Positions 17,909 through 28,500 of a stretch of DNA of 64,000 bases are shown here, piece after piece. The translations under genes were made by a program, and so were the position numbers. The notes beneath the pieces were generated by a model. The model was not told the origin of the DNA. It saw only the letters and a program-made list of their open reading frames with translations, and did not search any database. The first letter of the stretch is position 1, and each line of letters opens with the position of its first letter. Origin of the DNA: Prevotella sp. (GTDB lineage: Bacteria; Bacteroidota; Bacteroidia; Bacteroidales; Bacteroidaceae); assembly GCA_017443345.1 (NCBI GenBank), contig JAFSNR010000030.1, positions 62,001 through 126,000 on the forward strand, read 5' to 3'.

Positions 17909-19243
17909 ATGAATATTAAGGAACTATACAAGCTTTATCAGCAGCATCCGTGCATTACCACCGACAGCCGTGATTGTCCTGCGGGAAGTATCTTTCTGGC
18001 ATTGAAGGGAGAATCGTTTGACGGCAACCAATTTGCCCAGTCAGCCCTTGACAAAGGCTGTGCATATGCGATTATTGACGAGCCGGAGTTCTCAAAAGGC
18101 GAGCGTTTCATTCTCGTCGACGACTGTCTGCAGACGTTCAAGGACCTCGCCCGTGAGCACCGCCGCCAGTTCGACATTCCTGTCATCGGCATCACAGGCA
18201 CTAACGGCAAGACGACCACCAAGGAACTCATTGCCGCTGTACTGCAAGAGAAATTCAACGTCCTTTATACCCAAGGCAACTTCAATAACGATGTCGGTGT
18301 GCCCAAGACATTGTTTCGTCTGAACAAAGAACATGAGATTGCCGTCATCGAAATGGGAGCCAGCCATCCCGGAGACATCAAGACACTGGCAGAGACAGCA
18401 GAGCCCACCTGTGGTCTGATTACCAATGTTGGGAAAGCCCATTTACAAGGATTCGGTTCTTTTGAGGGTGTCATCAAGACCAAATGCGAGCTCTATGATT
18501 TCCTGCGTAGTCGTAAGGACAGTCTGATTTTCCTTAATGCTGACAATGAACATCTTGTCGACCAGATTGCTGACGAGGATACGCTATGGATATCACCCTA
18601 CTCTACTGACCCAGAGAAACAATACACTTGTATCAGTGGTGAGGTCCTCGCTTGTGATCCCTTCCTGAAATTCCGTTGGCGGGAACCTCTGATGACCCTC
18701 GAGGAAGAGGGGCGCTCAACCAAATGGCACAAAGTACAGACACAACTTATCGGTTCCTATAACATCGATAACCTTTTGGCTGCCATCGCCGTTGGTATCA
18801 ATTTTGGTGTTGACCGCAAGAAGATATGTGCCGCACTTGAAAACTATGTGCCATCGAACAACCGTTCTCAGATGACCGTTACGGAGAGAAATCATCTCAT
18901 TGTAGATGCCTATAATGCCAATCCCACCTCCATGCAAGCAGCCCTCGACAATTTCAGTCTGATTCAGGCAGACAAGAAAATGGCCATTCTTGGACAGATG
19001 GGCGAACTTGGCACTGAAAGTGATAAGGAACATCGGAAAGTCGTCAGTTATCTGGAGGCTGCCGATTACGACGAGGTATGGCTCGTGGGTGACAACTTCA
19101 AGGACATCGATTGTCCCTTCCGCAAGTTCCACGATGTCGAAGAGGTAAAAGCCACCATTAAGGACCAATGTCCTGAAGGCTACTATATACTCATCAAGGG
19201 CAGCAACAGCAACAAGCTCTTCCAACTGCCAGAACTGCTGTAA
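17909..19243 (+). CDS. murF: UDP-N-acetylmuramoyl-tripeptide--D-alanyl-D-alanine ligase
   Basis: Adds D-Ala-D-Ala to the UDP-MurNAc tripeptide, the last cytoplasmic step of the peptidoglycan precursor. 444 aa from ATG 17909 (MNIKELYKLY), 20 bp after the promoter; longer in-frame versions reach into folP and are rejected. Motifs: GITGTNGKTTTKEL (ATP-binding P-loop), NFNNDVGVPKT, EMGASHPGDI, VDAYNANPTSM, LGQMGELG. It runs 6 bp before the next gene. Confidence 0.96.
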   Translation: MNIKELYKLYQQHPCITTDSRDCPAGSIFLALKGESFDGNQFAQSALDKGCAYAIIDEPEFSKGERFILVDDCLQTFKDLAREHRRQFDIPVIGITGTNGKTTTKELIAAVLQEKFNVLYTQGNFNNDVGVPKTLFRLNKEHEIAVIEMGASHPGDIKTLAETAEPTCGLITNVGKAHLQGFGSFEGVIKTKCELYDFLRSRKDSLIFLNADNEHLVDQIADEDTLWISPYSTDPEKQYTCISGEVLACDPFLKFRWREPLMTLEEEGRSTKWHKVQTQLIGSYNIDNLLAAIAVGINFGVDRKKICAALENYVPSNNRSQMTVTERNHLIVDAYNANPTSMQAALDNFSLIQADKKMAILGQMGELGTESDKEHRKVVSYLEAADYDEVWLVGDNFKDIDCPFRKFHDVEEVKATIKDQCPEGYYILIKGSNSNKLFQLPELL

Positions 19244-19249
19244 GACACA

Positions 19250-20113
19250 ATGCGCACGATTCCCGCTTACATAGGACTACTACTGTTGCTGATGGTCACA
19301 AGTTGTCAGCAACGGGAACGTTTAGCGAAAGGCAATGCCGTCTACTATTGGCGTACTGACTTCAGGCTCGACTCTACAGAACGGGCATTTCTTAGCCAAT
19401 ACCATATTAATAAGGTGTATTGCCGATATTTCGATGTTGTGATTAACGATGAGGAAGCAGGTCCTGTGCCCAATGCAACCATCACCTTCAGCGACACACA
19501 GCCAGAGGACATTGAGATAATCCCTACGGTCTACATCACTGAGAACTGCATGCACAAGCATTATCCAGGACTGGCAGAGAAGCTTGTGAAGCGTATCATC
19601 CAGATGAACGAAACCAATGACATTAAAAATGTACGCGAGATACAGATAGACTGCGACTATACCTCAAAAAGCCGCAAAGTGTATTACGACTTCCTGAACG
19701 AAGTAGCACAGGTTTGGAGAAACACGCTCTCCACGACTATCCGATTGCACCAACTCTCGATAAAGGCCCCCCCCGTAGACTACGGCGTGCTGATGATTTA
19801 CAATACTGGCGATCCCCGCAAGTTCATGGAACGGAATCCTATACTCGATATACGTGATGTGAGACCCTATCTGAGCCGTCTCGACAGCTATCCCCTGCCC
19901 TTGGCGGCAGCCTATCCAGTTTACCAGTGGGTACGGAACATCCACAATGTCCGTGTGGAGCATACAGTAGAGGCAGAAGAGATACTCCGTGTAAAACAAG
20001 CAGTAGAGAAGTATCGTCCCTCGCTGAGCCGCAGCATTCTCACCTATCATCTTGACAAAGACAATATAAACCGTTATAAACCAGAATCCTATGAAGAGAT
20101 TTATCATCATTAG
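19250..20113 (+). CDS. Exported lipoprotein of unknown function (TIM-barrel-like)
   Basis: 287 aa. Lipoprotein signal with lipobox MVTSC (Cys19). The body has alternating strands and helices with IIPTVYITENCM, VREIQIDCDYTSKSRKVYYDFL and TTIRLHQLSIKAP, a pattern like DUF3142-type or glycosidase-like barrels; this is a weak resemblance, not a firm assignment. It starts 6 bp after murF and overlaps the next gene by 23 bp, suggesting translational coupling. An 8-base C run (19767-19774) lies in frame. Confidence 0.6.
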   Translation: MRTIPAYIGLLLLLMVTSCQQRERLAKGNAVYYWRTDFRLDSTERAFLSQYHINKVYCRYFDVVINDEEAGPVPNATITFSDTQPEDIEIIPTVYITENCMHKHYPGLAEKLVKRIIQMNETNDIKNVREIQIDCDYTSKSRKVYYDFLNEVAQVWRNTLSTTIRLHQLSIKAPPVDYGVLMIYNTGDPRKFMERNPILDIRDVRPYLSRLDSYPLPLAAAYPVYQWVRNIHNVRVEHTVEAEEILRVKQAVEKYRPSLSRSILTYHLDKDNINRYKPESYEEIYHH

Positions 20114-22130
20114 TCTGCTTTCGGCAATGACAATGCCGATATTGGCCTGCGCTTGGTCAGACAGCCACAACTATTATCTCTACTGTATCTGCGGTAACGA
20201 AAAGTTCAATGAGCGCGTAGAGAAAATCTGTAACGACAACTGGAAAGCCTATCTCGGCTCTACAGAAGAGTATTTTTGGTTCAGGGCCGACGATGTCATC
20301 GAGGCAGCCAAGCAAAAGGGCGATGCCCTGATGGTCAGCTATGTTGAGAACCTGAATAAGTACCTCGAGTGCGTAAGCACTGAGAGACAGAAGTTGTATG
20401 AGTGGAACTATCCCACGAAAGAGGAACTGGCACAGCAGCAGAAAGACTTGCAGGTTATACGCACCTATGCTCTTGGCAAGACCAAAAGCAAACTCCGTTC
20501 ACAGCATGCCCTGCTCTACATGCGCTGTAACATGATGTTAGGCAAACATCAAGAGAACATCACCTTCTGGCAACAGACTGCCAGCCAGTTCATCGAGACT
20601 GTCTATAAAGACATGATGAAGAACATCTATGCCGGAGCCCTCTACAAGACTGGTAAGGAAGATGAGGCAGGAGAACTCTTCGCAGAGATGGGCGACTATG
20701 AGAGTCTGATGACACAGTACTACAAGAAACGCTCTTATCTCGCTATCAGTCAGCACTATCGACTCCATCCGAATTCGAAAGTGCTACCATTTATGCTTGA
20801 GGACTTTGTATGCAATACGCAGGAAGCCATTGATGCACTGAACGGTAATTACGGTGGCAAGCTCTTCATTCGAGACATCAACAAGCAGGAGGCCTGGCAG
20901 ATGCTTCAGTTCTGCGAGTTGGTAGTGCGCGAGGGCAAAACAGAGACACCCATCATGTGGAAGGCAGCCAAGGCCTGGATAGAATACCTCTATGGTGAAG
21001 AGAAAGACGCCTTAAAGGATATCAATGCCGCCATGAAGCTTGAAGGTACACAACGCATGAAGGATAATGCCAGAGAACTTCAGATCTTCATCACTGCCGC
21101 CCAGGCTAAGCCTGGTGAGAAATTCGATAACCAACTGGTAGAAGACCTGGAGTGGCTGGAGAGCAACAAGGAGAACACCAATGGTCAGACCTACCGATTC
21201 CTGAACCGCTTCACCCACCAGATACTGACCAAGCACTACGCAGACAATCCTGTCAGAAAAGCAGCCATACTCTCAGCCATGAATGAGAATTGGGAGGCAC
21301 AGGAATGTCTGGACACCATGCGAGTCGATTTTGCAGAGAAATACCTCTTTTTCATCAACACCCCTGCCAAGAATACGCTCGACAAATGGCTGAAGGCACA
21401 TCAGAGCCTGGATAATGTTCAACAACAACTTGAAGATTTGATTGGCACGAAATACATGCGTCTCTGCCAATGGGACAAAGCTATTAAATGGCTGGAGCAT
21501 GTCCCCGCCAAGTATTATGACGAGAAGAATTATCGTCTCTACGTCATATTGCGCAAAACAGAAGTTGAGCCCTGGATAACGCGCCAGTGGATCAAAGACA
21601 GCGAGGTGGAGAAAGCCAACCAGTATAACTGGACCATTCGCGAGAATCCGAAACTTGCCTTCGCTAAAGACATGCAGATGTTGGAATCTACACTGTATAT
21701 CCTCAAGGGGAAAGCCCTCGAACAGCGCTGCTATAACCTCGCCATACGCTATGCTCAGGCCCATTTCAGAGGTGACTGCTGGTGGCTGATGCGTGATGGC
21801 AAGAGCGTGAGTGATACCTTGCGCGTCAACGAAACCGATTTGGCCAAGAAAGCTATAGAAATGTTGCAGAAGACAGCCCTTTCATCTGACCCGAAATTGA
21901 AGGAGAAAGCCCTCTTCGCCTTAGGTTACAACTATTTCTACAACGAAGGCAGCCTCTGGCGTGAGCTCGTATGGAACGACAAGACCTACGAATCGGAGTG
22001 GCGCGTCAACAAGCAATCACCGCAGTATCGGGCCTTCGGAGCATTAGCCGACTTTGAAAAGAAGAACAAAGTCAGCCTGTATGTCTCGAAGTGTGACGAA
22101 TACATTCAGTTCCGTAAGCAATATCATTAA
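20091..22130 (+). CDS. Large exported protein of unknown function, helical-repeat type
   Basis: 679 aa. N-terminal signal sequence ending in ILACAWSDS, with Cys20 in a possible lipobox. The remainder is helix-rich, with TPR-like stretches (LYMRCNMMLGKHQENITFW, AGALYKTGKEDEAGELF, KEKALFALGYNYFYNEG). No enzymatic motif recognised. It overlaps the preceding lipoprotein gene by 23 bp, so the two proteins probably work together at the envelope. A terminator follows at 22148. Confidence 0.6.
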   Translation: MKRFIIISLLSAMTMPILACAWSDSHNYYLYCICGNEKFNERVEKICNDNWKAYLGSTEEYFWFRADDVIEAAKQKGDALMVSYVENLNKYLECVSTERQKLYEWNYPTKEELAQQQKDLQVIRTYALGKTKSKLRSQHALLYMRCNMMLGKHQENITFWQQTASQFIETVYKDMMKNIYAGALYKTGKEDEAGELFAEMGDYESLMTQYYKKRSYLAISQHYRLHPNSKVLPFMLEDFVCNTQEAIDALNGNYGGKLFIRDINKQEAWQMLQFCELVVREGKTETPIMWKAAKAWIEYLYGEEKDALKDINAAMKLEGTQRMKDNARELQIFITAAQAKPGEKFDNQLVEDLEWLESNKENTNGQTYRFLNRFTHQILTKHYADNPVRKAAILSAMNENWEAQECLDTMRVDFAEKYLFFINTPAKNTLDKWLKAHQSLDNVQQQLEDLIGTKYMRLCQWDKAIKWLEHVPAKYYDEKNYRLYVILRKTEVEPWITRQWIKDSEVEKANQYNWTIRENPKLAFAKDMQMLESTLYILKGKALEQRCYNLAIRYAQAHFRGDCWWLMRDGKSVSDTLRVNETDLAKKAIEMLQKTALSSDPKLKEKALFALGYNYFYNEGSLWRELVWNDKTYESEWRVNKQSPQYRAFGALADFEKKNKVSLYVSKCDEYIQFRKQYH

Positions 22131-22147
22131 AAGATATGGAGCAGACG

Positions 22148-22176
22148 ATCTTCCCCAGCGTCGTGCTGGGGAAGAT
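22148..22176 (+). terminator. Terminator of the 19.2-22.1 kb operon
   Basis: Stem ATCTTCCCCAGC / GCTGGGGAAGAT with a short loop, followed by TTTTTA. Confidence 0.9.
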
Positions 22177-22234
22177 TTTTATGACATTTCTGAAATTTTA
22201 AGCGTTTTCTTGCACGTATTTCAAAAATTCTCCG

Positions 22235-22242
22235 TACCTTTG
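22235..22242 (+). promoter_or_regulatory. -7 box of tRNA-Pro
   Basis: TACCTTTG 12 bp before the tRNA 5' end, with TTG at 22210-22212 as the -33 element. Confidence 0.8.
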
Positions 22243-22254
22243 CACCCGCAAAAT

Positions 22255-22327
22255 CGGGATGTAGCGCAGTTGGTAGCGCACTACGTTCGGGACGTAGGGG
22301 TCGGGCGTTCGAGTCGCCTCATCCCGA
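22255..22327 (+). tRNA. tRNA-Pro (anticodon CGG)
   Basis: 73 nt forming a full cloverleaf: acceptor CGGGATG/CATCCCG, D stem GCGC/GCGC, anticodon stem CTACG/CGTAG with loop TTCGGGA giving anticodon CGG, T loop TTCGAGT, discriminator A, no encoded CCA. The integrase starts 160 bp downstream, so its 3' end is the likely attachment site of the adjoining element. Confidence 0.95.
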
Positions 22328-22349
22328 CTTTGGGCACTCAGTCGCAAGC

Positions 22350-22376
22350 ATAAGCGGTTGGTTTCCAGCCGCTTAT
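22350..22376 (+). terminator. tRNA-Pro terminator hairpin
   Basis: ATAAGCGGTTGG / CCAGCCGCTTAT stem (one G-T pair) with a 3-nt loop, followed by TTAACTTT. Confidence 0.7.
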
Positions 22377-22408
22377 TTAACTTTAAAGACGTGTCGCCCG
22401 AAAATAAG

Positions 22409-22430
22409 TGGGACAGAACTGGGACAGTAC
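22409..22430 (+). repeat. Two 11-bp direct repeats before the integrase gene
   Basis: TGGGACAGAAC and TGGGACAGTAC in tandem, between the tRNA terminator and the integrase. Their position fits arm-type integrase binding sites, but that is inference. Confidence 0.45.
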
Positions 22431-22487
22431 TGTTTCAATGCAATTTAAGAAAAATGTTTAATCCGCTCATTTCAAACAAAATAAGAA

Positions 22488-23672
22488 ATGAGTAAAAAAA
22501 ATAATTTTGCCGATTTCGACCCTACTCATAATGAAATAAAGGGTTATACCATCCCCCAGCTGGTGCAGGGTAAACGAAACTACGTATTCTTCTATGCCTT
22601 CGACCCTGTTTCAGGCCTCAGGAAGAGGAAGAAATATTTCCTTGGGCGTTGCAAGACCAAGAAGGATATGCTCCGGACAGCCAAGACCATGATCTATAAC
22701 ATCACCCGCAAGCTCGAGGGCGGCTGGAATCCCTGGATCGAAAATAGCGACTCGCTGACCTATGCACTTTTCTCGACTGTTACCGACCAGTACCACGACT
22801 ACCTCTATAAGCGGTTGAACGACAGGAGCCTGCGCGAGGACACTGTAGCAAGTTACGTCAGCTATCTGAACGTATTCACGACATGGATCGAGGAGAAGGG
22901 GGACGTGGTATACATGTTCCAGATGGACCACCACGTGGTATCGCGCTTCCTGGACTACGTCTATATCGAGCGGAACAACTCGTTCATAACGAGAAACAAC
23001 TACCTCGCCTGGCTGCGGAGCTTCTGCACCTATCTGACAGAGCGGGGATACATCAATCAGGATCCATGCGCCAGGTTCTCGAACATCAAGATCAAGGGAC
23101 ACACGAAGGAACGCACTGTCATCCCCGACGAAGTGATGCTGCAGATACGTCACTACCTGGAGTCGAAGAACCGACATTATCTGTTGGCCTGCTACCTTAC
23201 GCACTACCTGTGCATACGTCCGAAGGAGCTCTCGCGCATGCGCGTGGGCGATATAAATATAGGTAAGTGCACCATCACGCTGATGGGAGAACAGACGAAG
23301 AACCATAATAGCGTGACCATCACCATGCCCCAGAAGGTGGCCAGGCTGATGATCGACCTCGACATCTTCAGCGCCCATGGGGGCTGCTACCTCTTCAGTG
23401 TCGGCTTCAAGCCAGGCGAGAAGAAAAGAAGTGAGAAGCAGTTCAGGGACTACTGGCACCACCACGTCCGGAAGGATCTGAAGTTCTCCAGCAAGTATGC
23501 CTATTACTCGCTGAAGGACACCGGCATCACCAACATGCTCAGAAGCGGCGTAGACCCGATATCGGTCCGCGACCAGGCACGCCACAGTTCGCTGGCCATC
23601 ACCAACACCTATACCCCACTCGACCTGAAGGCGGCCAATCCGCTGATGCTGAAGTACGAAGGTATACTTTAA
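22488..23672 (+). CDS. Tyrosine recombinase (element integrase)
   Basis: 394 aa. Catalyses site-specific integration and excision of the adjoining element. N-terminal SAM-like core-binding region (TVASYVSYLNVFTTWIEE onward), then the catalytic domain with the first Arg in CIRPKELSRM, a Lys-bearing beta-hairpin region, then YYSLKDTGITNML at box II, RDQARHSSL with the second His, and the nucleophile in TNTYTP. Box II lacks the usual HxLRHT and reads YSLKDT; this form is seen in some Bacteroidetes integrases. It starts 161 bp after tRNA-Pro and its 3' end overlaps the convergent hub gene by 4 bp. Confidence 0.9.
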   Translation: MSKKNNFADFDPTHNEIKGYTIPQLVQGKRNYVFFYAFDPVSGLRKRKKYFLGRCKTKKDMLRTAKTMIYNITRKLEGGWNPWIENSDSLTYALFSTVTDQYHDYLYKRLNDRSLREDTVASYVSYLNVFTTWIEEKGDVVYMFQMDHHVVSRFLDYVYIERNNSFITRNNYLAWLRSFCTYLTERGYINQDPCARFSNIKIKGHTKERTVIPDEVMLQIRHYLESKNRHYLLACYLTHYLCIRPKELSRMRVGDINIGKCTITLMGEQTKNHNSVTITMPQKVARLMIDLDIFSAHGGCYLFSVGFKPGEKKRSEKQFRDYWHHHVRKDLKFSSKYAYYSLKDTGITNMLRSGVDPISVRDQARHSSLAITNTYTPLDLKAANPLMLKYEGIL

Positions 23673-25561
23673 TTAGTCACCACCTCGTAGAAATATCCCG
23701 TTTTCATCGGAGAAATACCCTCTCCGGTGATGGCCAGTTCGATGCGGTTGCAGATGAACTTCCGACAGTTGATGACATAGATCTTCTTAGGATCCGGCTT
23801 TCCATCGAAGAGGAAATCCACCTTGATCTCATTGTTGCCGTTGATGTTCCTGCGGATCTTAATTCCCTTGTTATGGAAGTTCCCGATGTGGCTGTAGTCA
23901 GCCGACGGGAAAAGCGACATCGAGCAGCGAGGGAGCTGCACCTTATCCGTATGACGGCACTCCGTGAACGGTACTGGATGCCAGACCGCCGACGGGTCAT
24001 CGACACCCCAGTTGCTCTCACTGTACTGTTTATGCAATTCCCAGGTGACCGTCTTATACCTGACACCTGAGGCGAACAGCAGCTGCATGGGTGTGTCATC
24101 GCTGCCAGTCTCCGGAACGGATTCACCGCCCTCGAGCACATCCTCGACAGTGACATAGTCAGCCGTACTGTCAGAATTGCCGGAGTACCAGGCACCCATC
24201 TCGGTCTGGTTCTCACATTCGATGTTTGGTACCAGGCAGTCGAAGGCATATTCCTTGTGCGGGATGATATATGCGCCGTTCTTACCATTGCCAGCCAGAG
24301 CTGTACAGAAATGACTTTCGCCCCATATCATGGCCACCGGCACAATCGACAGGCCGACAGTAGACGCCCCTTCCTTACGGATCAGCGGTGAGAACCAGCC
24401 GCACTCAACCAGGCTGTAGCCCGTAGTGTTCCCGTCATCATCGATGATGGAATGGCCGTAATACCACCCCACAGGGATCCTGAAGAGCGTGGTCATCTTC
24501 TCTTTGACCGACATCTGGGTAAAGGCGTTAAACGCCTCATTGTAAGCAGCGTATTCCCTGATCGTGAAACCCTTTTTCACGTCTTCAGAAACGACATCGA
24601 TGGTACGCTCCGAGTCTGAAAGCTCGAACTCGAGATTAGACGAGCCGAGATACTCGAGACCTTCCTCGTCGTAACCAGCTGAGAAATCCCCTGCAGGGGT
24701 GATGTATTCGGTACCGGAACCGCCGGACTCGCCGAAAGGAACCACAGACACCTGACTGTGTACCTCGTCGAAGAGGAACACCGCATTGAAGAGCTTGCGG
24801 AACTCATCCAGGAACTTGTAGCACGACCAGTGCGGCAGCGCGCGGGCCATGTTCAGCGACTTGCGGGCGCTGCACACATAAAGCTGGTTCCATGGGGATA
24901 CATTGAAGTCATTCCGGATGACTTTATAACCCAACCTTTGGAAAACCTTATCTAATACCATCATCAGATTAGGCTGCACGGCAGCGTTCATCAGTGTGAC
25001 GCCATTATCCGTGTCACCCTCTCTCATATAGCACAGCTGGTTTGCCCACCAGTCGTTAGTCTCGTCATGCGCCTGGTAGAAGACATACTTGCCCGGTTCC
25101 CCGATGAAACCGTTGGTATTGAGGTCGCTGACGAAGTTCAACTGGCTGATGCTGGTGGCACGGCCTATCTCCAGATTGCGGTATTTCTCTGCGACGGTAC
25201 CATAATCTATCTGATCGATATAGACGTTCTCGAACGACGCCTTATAGCGGAGGTAGGACTTTCCTGCGAGTATCTGGATCTTAACCTCGCTGGGCGTGAT
25301 GGACGTGATGGTACCCTTGCCTTGAATCACCTCGATGTTGTCAGCCATGAGTCGGCAATCCTCGAAGTCCTCAGACTCAAACGACGTATCGAGGCGGTTG
25401 AGGACACCGAACGCGGCAGCGTTCTGCGGTATGTCCATGGGGAAGATGACCTCCATGGTCTTTTCGTCACCATCCTTGATGAACGGGTTCTGGAGTGTTA
25501 CCTTGATATCACTCTGCGCTGCAGGGATGGCCTTCTGGCCGTTGATATAGCATACGATCAT
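23669..25561 (-). CDS. Phage tail hub/baseplate-like protein
   Basis: 630 aa. No strong family motif is recognised, but position directly after a tape-measure gene, size and beta-rich character (VTLQNPFIKDGDEKTMEVIF, KNGAYIIPHKEYAF) fit a distal-tail or hub protein. It overlaps the tape-measure stop by 4 bp (ATGA-type coupling). Last gene of the minus-strand array. It is present once although the tape measure is present twice. Confidence 0.55.
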   Translation of the reverse strand: MIVCYINGQKAIPAAQSDIKVTLQNPFIKDGDEKTMEVIFPMDIPQNAAAFGVLNRLDTSFESEDFEDCRLMADNIEVIQGKGTITSITPSEVKIQILAGKSYLRYKASFENVYIDQIDYGTVAEKYRNLEIGRATSISQLNFVSDLNTNGFIGEPGKYVFYQAHDETNDWWANQLCYMREGDTDNGVTLMNAAVQPNLMMVLDKVFQRLGYKVIRNDFNVSPWNQLYVCSARKSLNMARALPHWSCYKFLDEFRKLFNAVFLFDEVHSQVSVVPFGESGGSGTEYITPAGDFSAGYDEEGLEYLGSSNLEFELSDSERTIDVVSEDVKKGFTIREYAAYNEAFNAFTQMSVKEKMTTLFRIPVGWYYGHSIIDDDGNTTGYSLVECGWFSPLIRKEGASTVGLSIVPVAMIWGESHFCTALAGNGKNGAYIIPHKEYAFDCLVPNIECENQTEMGAWYSGNSDSTADYVTVEDVLEGGESVPETGSDDTPMQLLFASGVRYKTVTWELHKQYSESNWGVDDPSAVWHPVPFTECRHTDKVQLPRCSMSLFPSADYSHIGNFHNKGIKIRRNINGNNEIKVDFLFDGKPDPKKIYVINCRKFICNRIELAITGEGISPMKTGYFYEVVTN

Positions 25562-28500
25562 CTGTCATTCAGTTTTGTAAAGTGTTTATACTCTCGGTCG
25601 AAGGAGTCCATGGGGAACAGGATCTTGATACCGTTCTCCGTGACTACAGTATACAAAGCCTCTGTAGCCTCTGAATTGCGATCCAGAGACTGTCGCATCT
25701 CCTCATTATCGTTCTGGATATTCACGATGGGCGTGACTACTGCACTGCCACCCTGACCCAGCTGGCGTGAGATATCCTCGGCCGTGAGCGAACCCACGGT
25801 GTTGTTACGCTGTGCCTTATCGATGAAATCGAGCATAGGCCGGACGTTCGGGTTCTCAACGGCCTGATGGTTGGCCACGAACTCGCCCTGATGGACCACG
25901 CCTGCCTCTTTCCGGTACTGGCGGCCACCAGTGTAACCACCTGAGTAATAGCCTTCCTTCTGTGCCTCTTGCTGTTTCTGAATGGCAGCAATCTGGATCA
26001 TACCAGCAGCAAGGGCCATAGCAGCGAAAGCTGCAGCCACGATGGGAGCGGCAGGGCCTCCGACCTGAAGACCTGCACCATAGGCAGTAAGCGCGTTGAC
26101 AGCCATCTGGGAGAATGCCTGTGCCATCTGTACCTTCATCTGCTTGGCATTGTACTTATTCTTGATGGCCGCTTCCTCCTTGGCCTGTTTCTCCTGGAGT
26201 TTCTTCACCCTCTTCTGGTTATTCCCTGCAGCAGCTATCTGCTTCTCGTATTTCTTCTTGACCTGTGCAGTCTCATACTCCTGAGCAGCAGAGAAATACG
26301 AAGAGGCAGCAGACATAACCTGGTTGATAGAATTATAGGCAGCCTGGAACTGCGAGGCCAGATCAGCACAGAACTCAGCCGTAGCCTGCTGCTTGGCATA
26401 CTGGTAAGCTGCATAGTTCTCTTTGTCAGTGGCATAGAGCTCCTTCAGCTGCTCCATGGTAGCCTGGTATTGTTGTATTGCACCGACAAACGGAGTGCTG
26501 TAGTTGGTGTTGTCCTCCTGAGCCTTCTTATTGACGTTGTTACGTGCGTTTGCGAGCATCTGAGCACCCGTCTGCTTATTCTGCTCAGTAGGTGATACAC
26601 TGTTAGCGTACTGAGCCTGAATGGCTATTCTGGCACGCTGGAACTCCTCTTCCTCAAGTAGTCCTTCTTTGCGCAATTCCTGTAGTCCGTTGAGAGCGAT
26701 GGCCAACTGTCGCTCATTTCCCTGATTCAGATAGTTCTCGCGAAGTTCCTCAACCATCTCCTCATAACGTTTCTGACGATCAAGCTTATGCTGGAACTCG
26801 CGTTCCAGGATCTCTTCCTCGATTTCAACCCGTTCCTCGGAGCCCTTACGATACAGTTTAGCCTTATCTGTGAGGTATTCGATGTCCTCCTTATGCATAG
26901 CTTCCAGATATTCGCTTTCATCATCCCACTGCATAGATTCCAGCATGGCCACCCGGCTCTGATGCGCCATCTCGACCTTCCTTTGATCCATACGTTCCTG
27001 TCTTTCAACGGATTTCAGGTTGTACTGTTCCCTATCATTCAGTATCTTCTTGTATTCATCGGACTCTTCGTCCCAAATCTTTAGACGATTATCAAACCCC
27101 TCGAGAGTGATACGGTCCATTTCTGCAATGAAAGTCCTGTAGTCCCTTTCCCCTGCAGCATACAGTCGCAAGTTCTCCCCCAGATACCTTTCCGTTTCAG
27201 CTTTGGCCGCCTTGTCCTTGTCCTTCAGTTCTGCCAGTTCCTTAGCAGCCTGCTTCTTAGCTGCAGCTTCTGCAGCCTTGCGTGCTTTTTCCTCAGCCTT
27301 TGGATCCCTTAACGATTCCGGAGTATTCTGTTCCGACTTCTCCGTTGAAGGTTTGTTCTCAGCAGCTTTTGTGGCAAGTTTCTTCAATGTATTATCATTC
27401 TCCTTGATCTGCTTCTGTTTATCCAGAACGGCCTGCGCCCTCCGGTCATACTCTTCAATGAACCTGCGCCTGTTCAGTGAGACGTCACCATATACGCCCT
27501 GATCTTTCTTTTTTGCATCATCATATTTATTCCAGTTTGCATTGAGCCATTTCCTCTCCTTTTCAATTTCATCTTCAATATCAGAATTTCTTTTGGCTAC
27601 CTCCGTCATCTTATCTTCATAAGCCCTGGCTTTAGCAGCAGCAACAATCTCTTCAGACAGTTTCCTATAGGCATTTGCAGCTTTACCAGCAAGAATCTCC
27701 TCATCAGTCAAATCCTTGAAATAGGAAGGATATTGCTCACGGAGGTCAGCAATCAGCCCCTTACGTGTCTCCAGCTTCACATTGACATCCGTGATAGCCC
27801 TGTAAAGTGCATTCAGCTTGTTTGTCTCTTCATTCGCATTTTTTGCCGCAACCTTTTCTGCATCACCGATATCATTGATGGTCTTTGCAGCCTCCTCGCT
27901 TTTCTTGGTGAATTGTATCAGCCATGTCACTGCGGTAGCGATACCCGCTGCAACCAGCATGTAAGGGTGTTTTGACAATACTTTCCAGAGGCTACTACTA
28001 GCCTTCTTCAGTTTATCAGTCCAGAGAACCTGAATTTTCTTTTTTGCTATGTCGAGTTCTTCAGCAACCACCAAAGCAGAAATAGCTACAGTCAATGTAA
28101 TTACCGTTGCCTTGTATTTGCCGCATATCTCCATCAGGCCGCTCAGCAGTCTTATGATCATGGAAGTTCCGGAGATACCATACCTTGCTATCGGCATGAG
28201 CTTCTCGCCCAGTTCGATGGCGATATCATGAAACTCCTTCCTGGCCTTCTCCAATTGTGCCTGGACTGTCTCGTTCTGGATATTGAATTCACTGACAACA
28301 GACTTTCCCTTATCGAAGGCCTCTGTGGCAATGCGCTGGCGCTCGGCCACGTCATCGACTTTATCCCCAAGGGTGGAGAGTACGCCGATGGCACGCTGCC
28401 CGTCGAGGTTCATGGCATCGAACACCTTGCCCAGATCCTGCATGTCACGTCCACGCAGGCTCTTGGCGACTGCGAGGATGGCTCCGTTGATATCCTCCGT

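Noticed and set aside
19767-19774. Eight-C run as a phase-variation site in the 287-aa lipoprotein gene
   Set aside because: Runs of eight are expected by chance in 64 kb, and the frame is intact; weak compared with the 11-base tract at 38283.
22611-23585. 324-codon open frame antisense to the integrase gene
   Set aside because: The integrase is clearly real; the antisense product shows no recognisable fold or motif.
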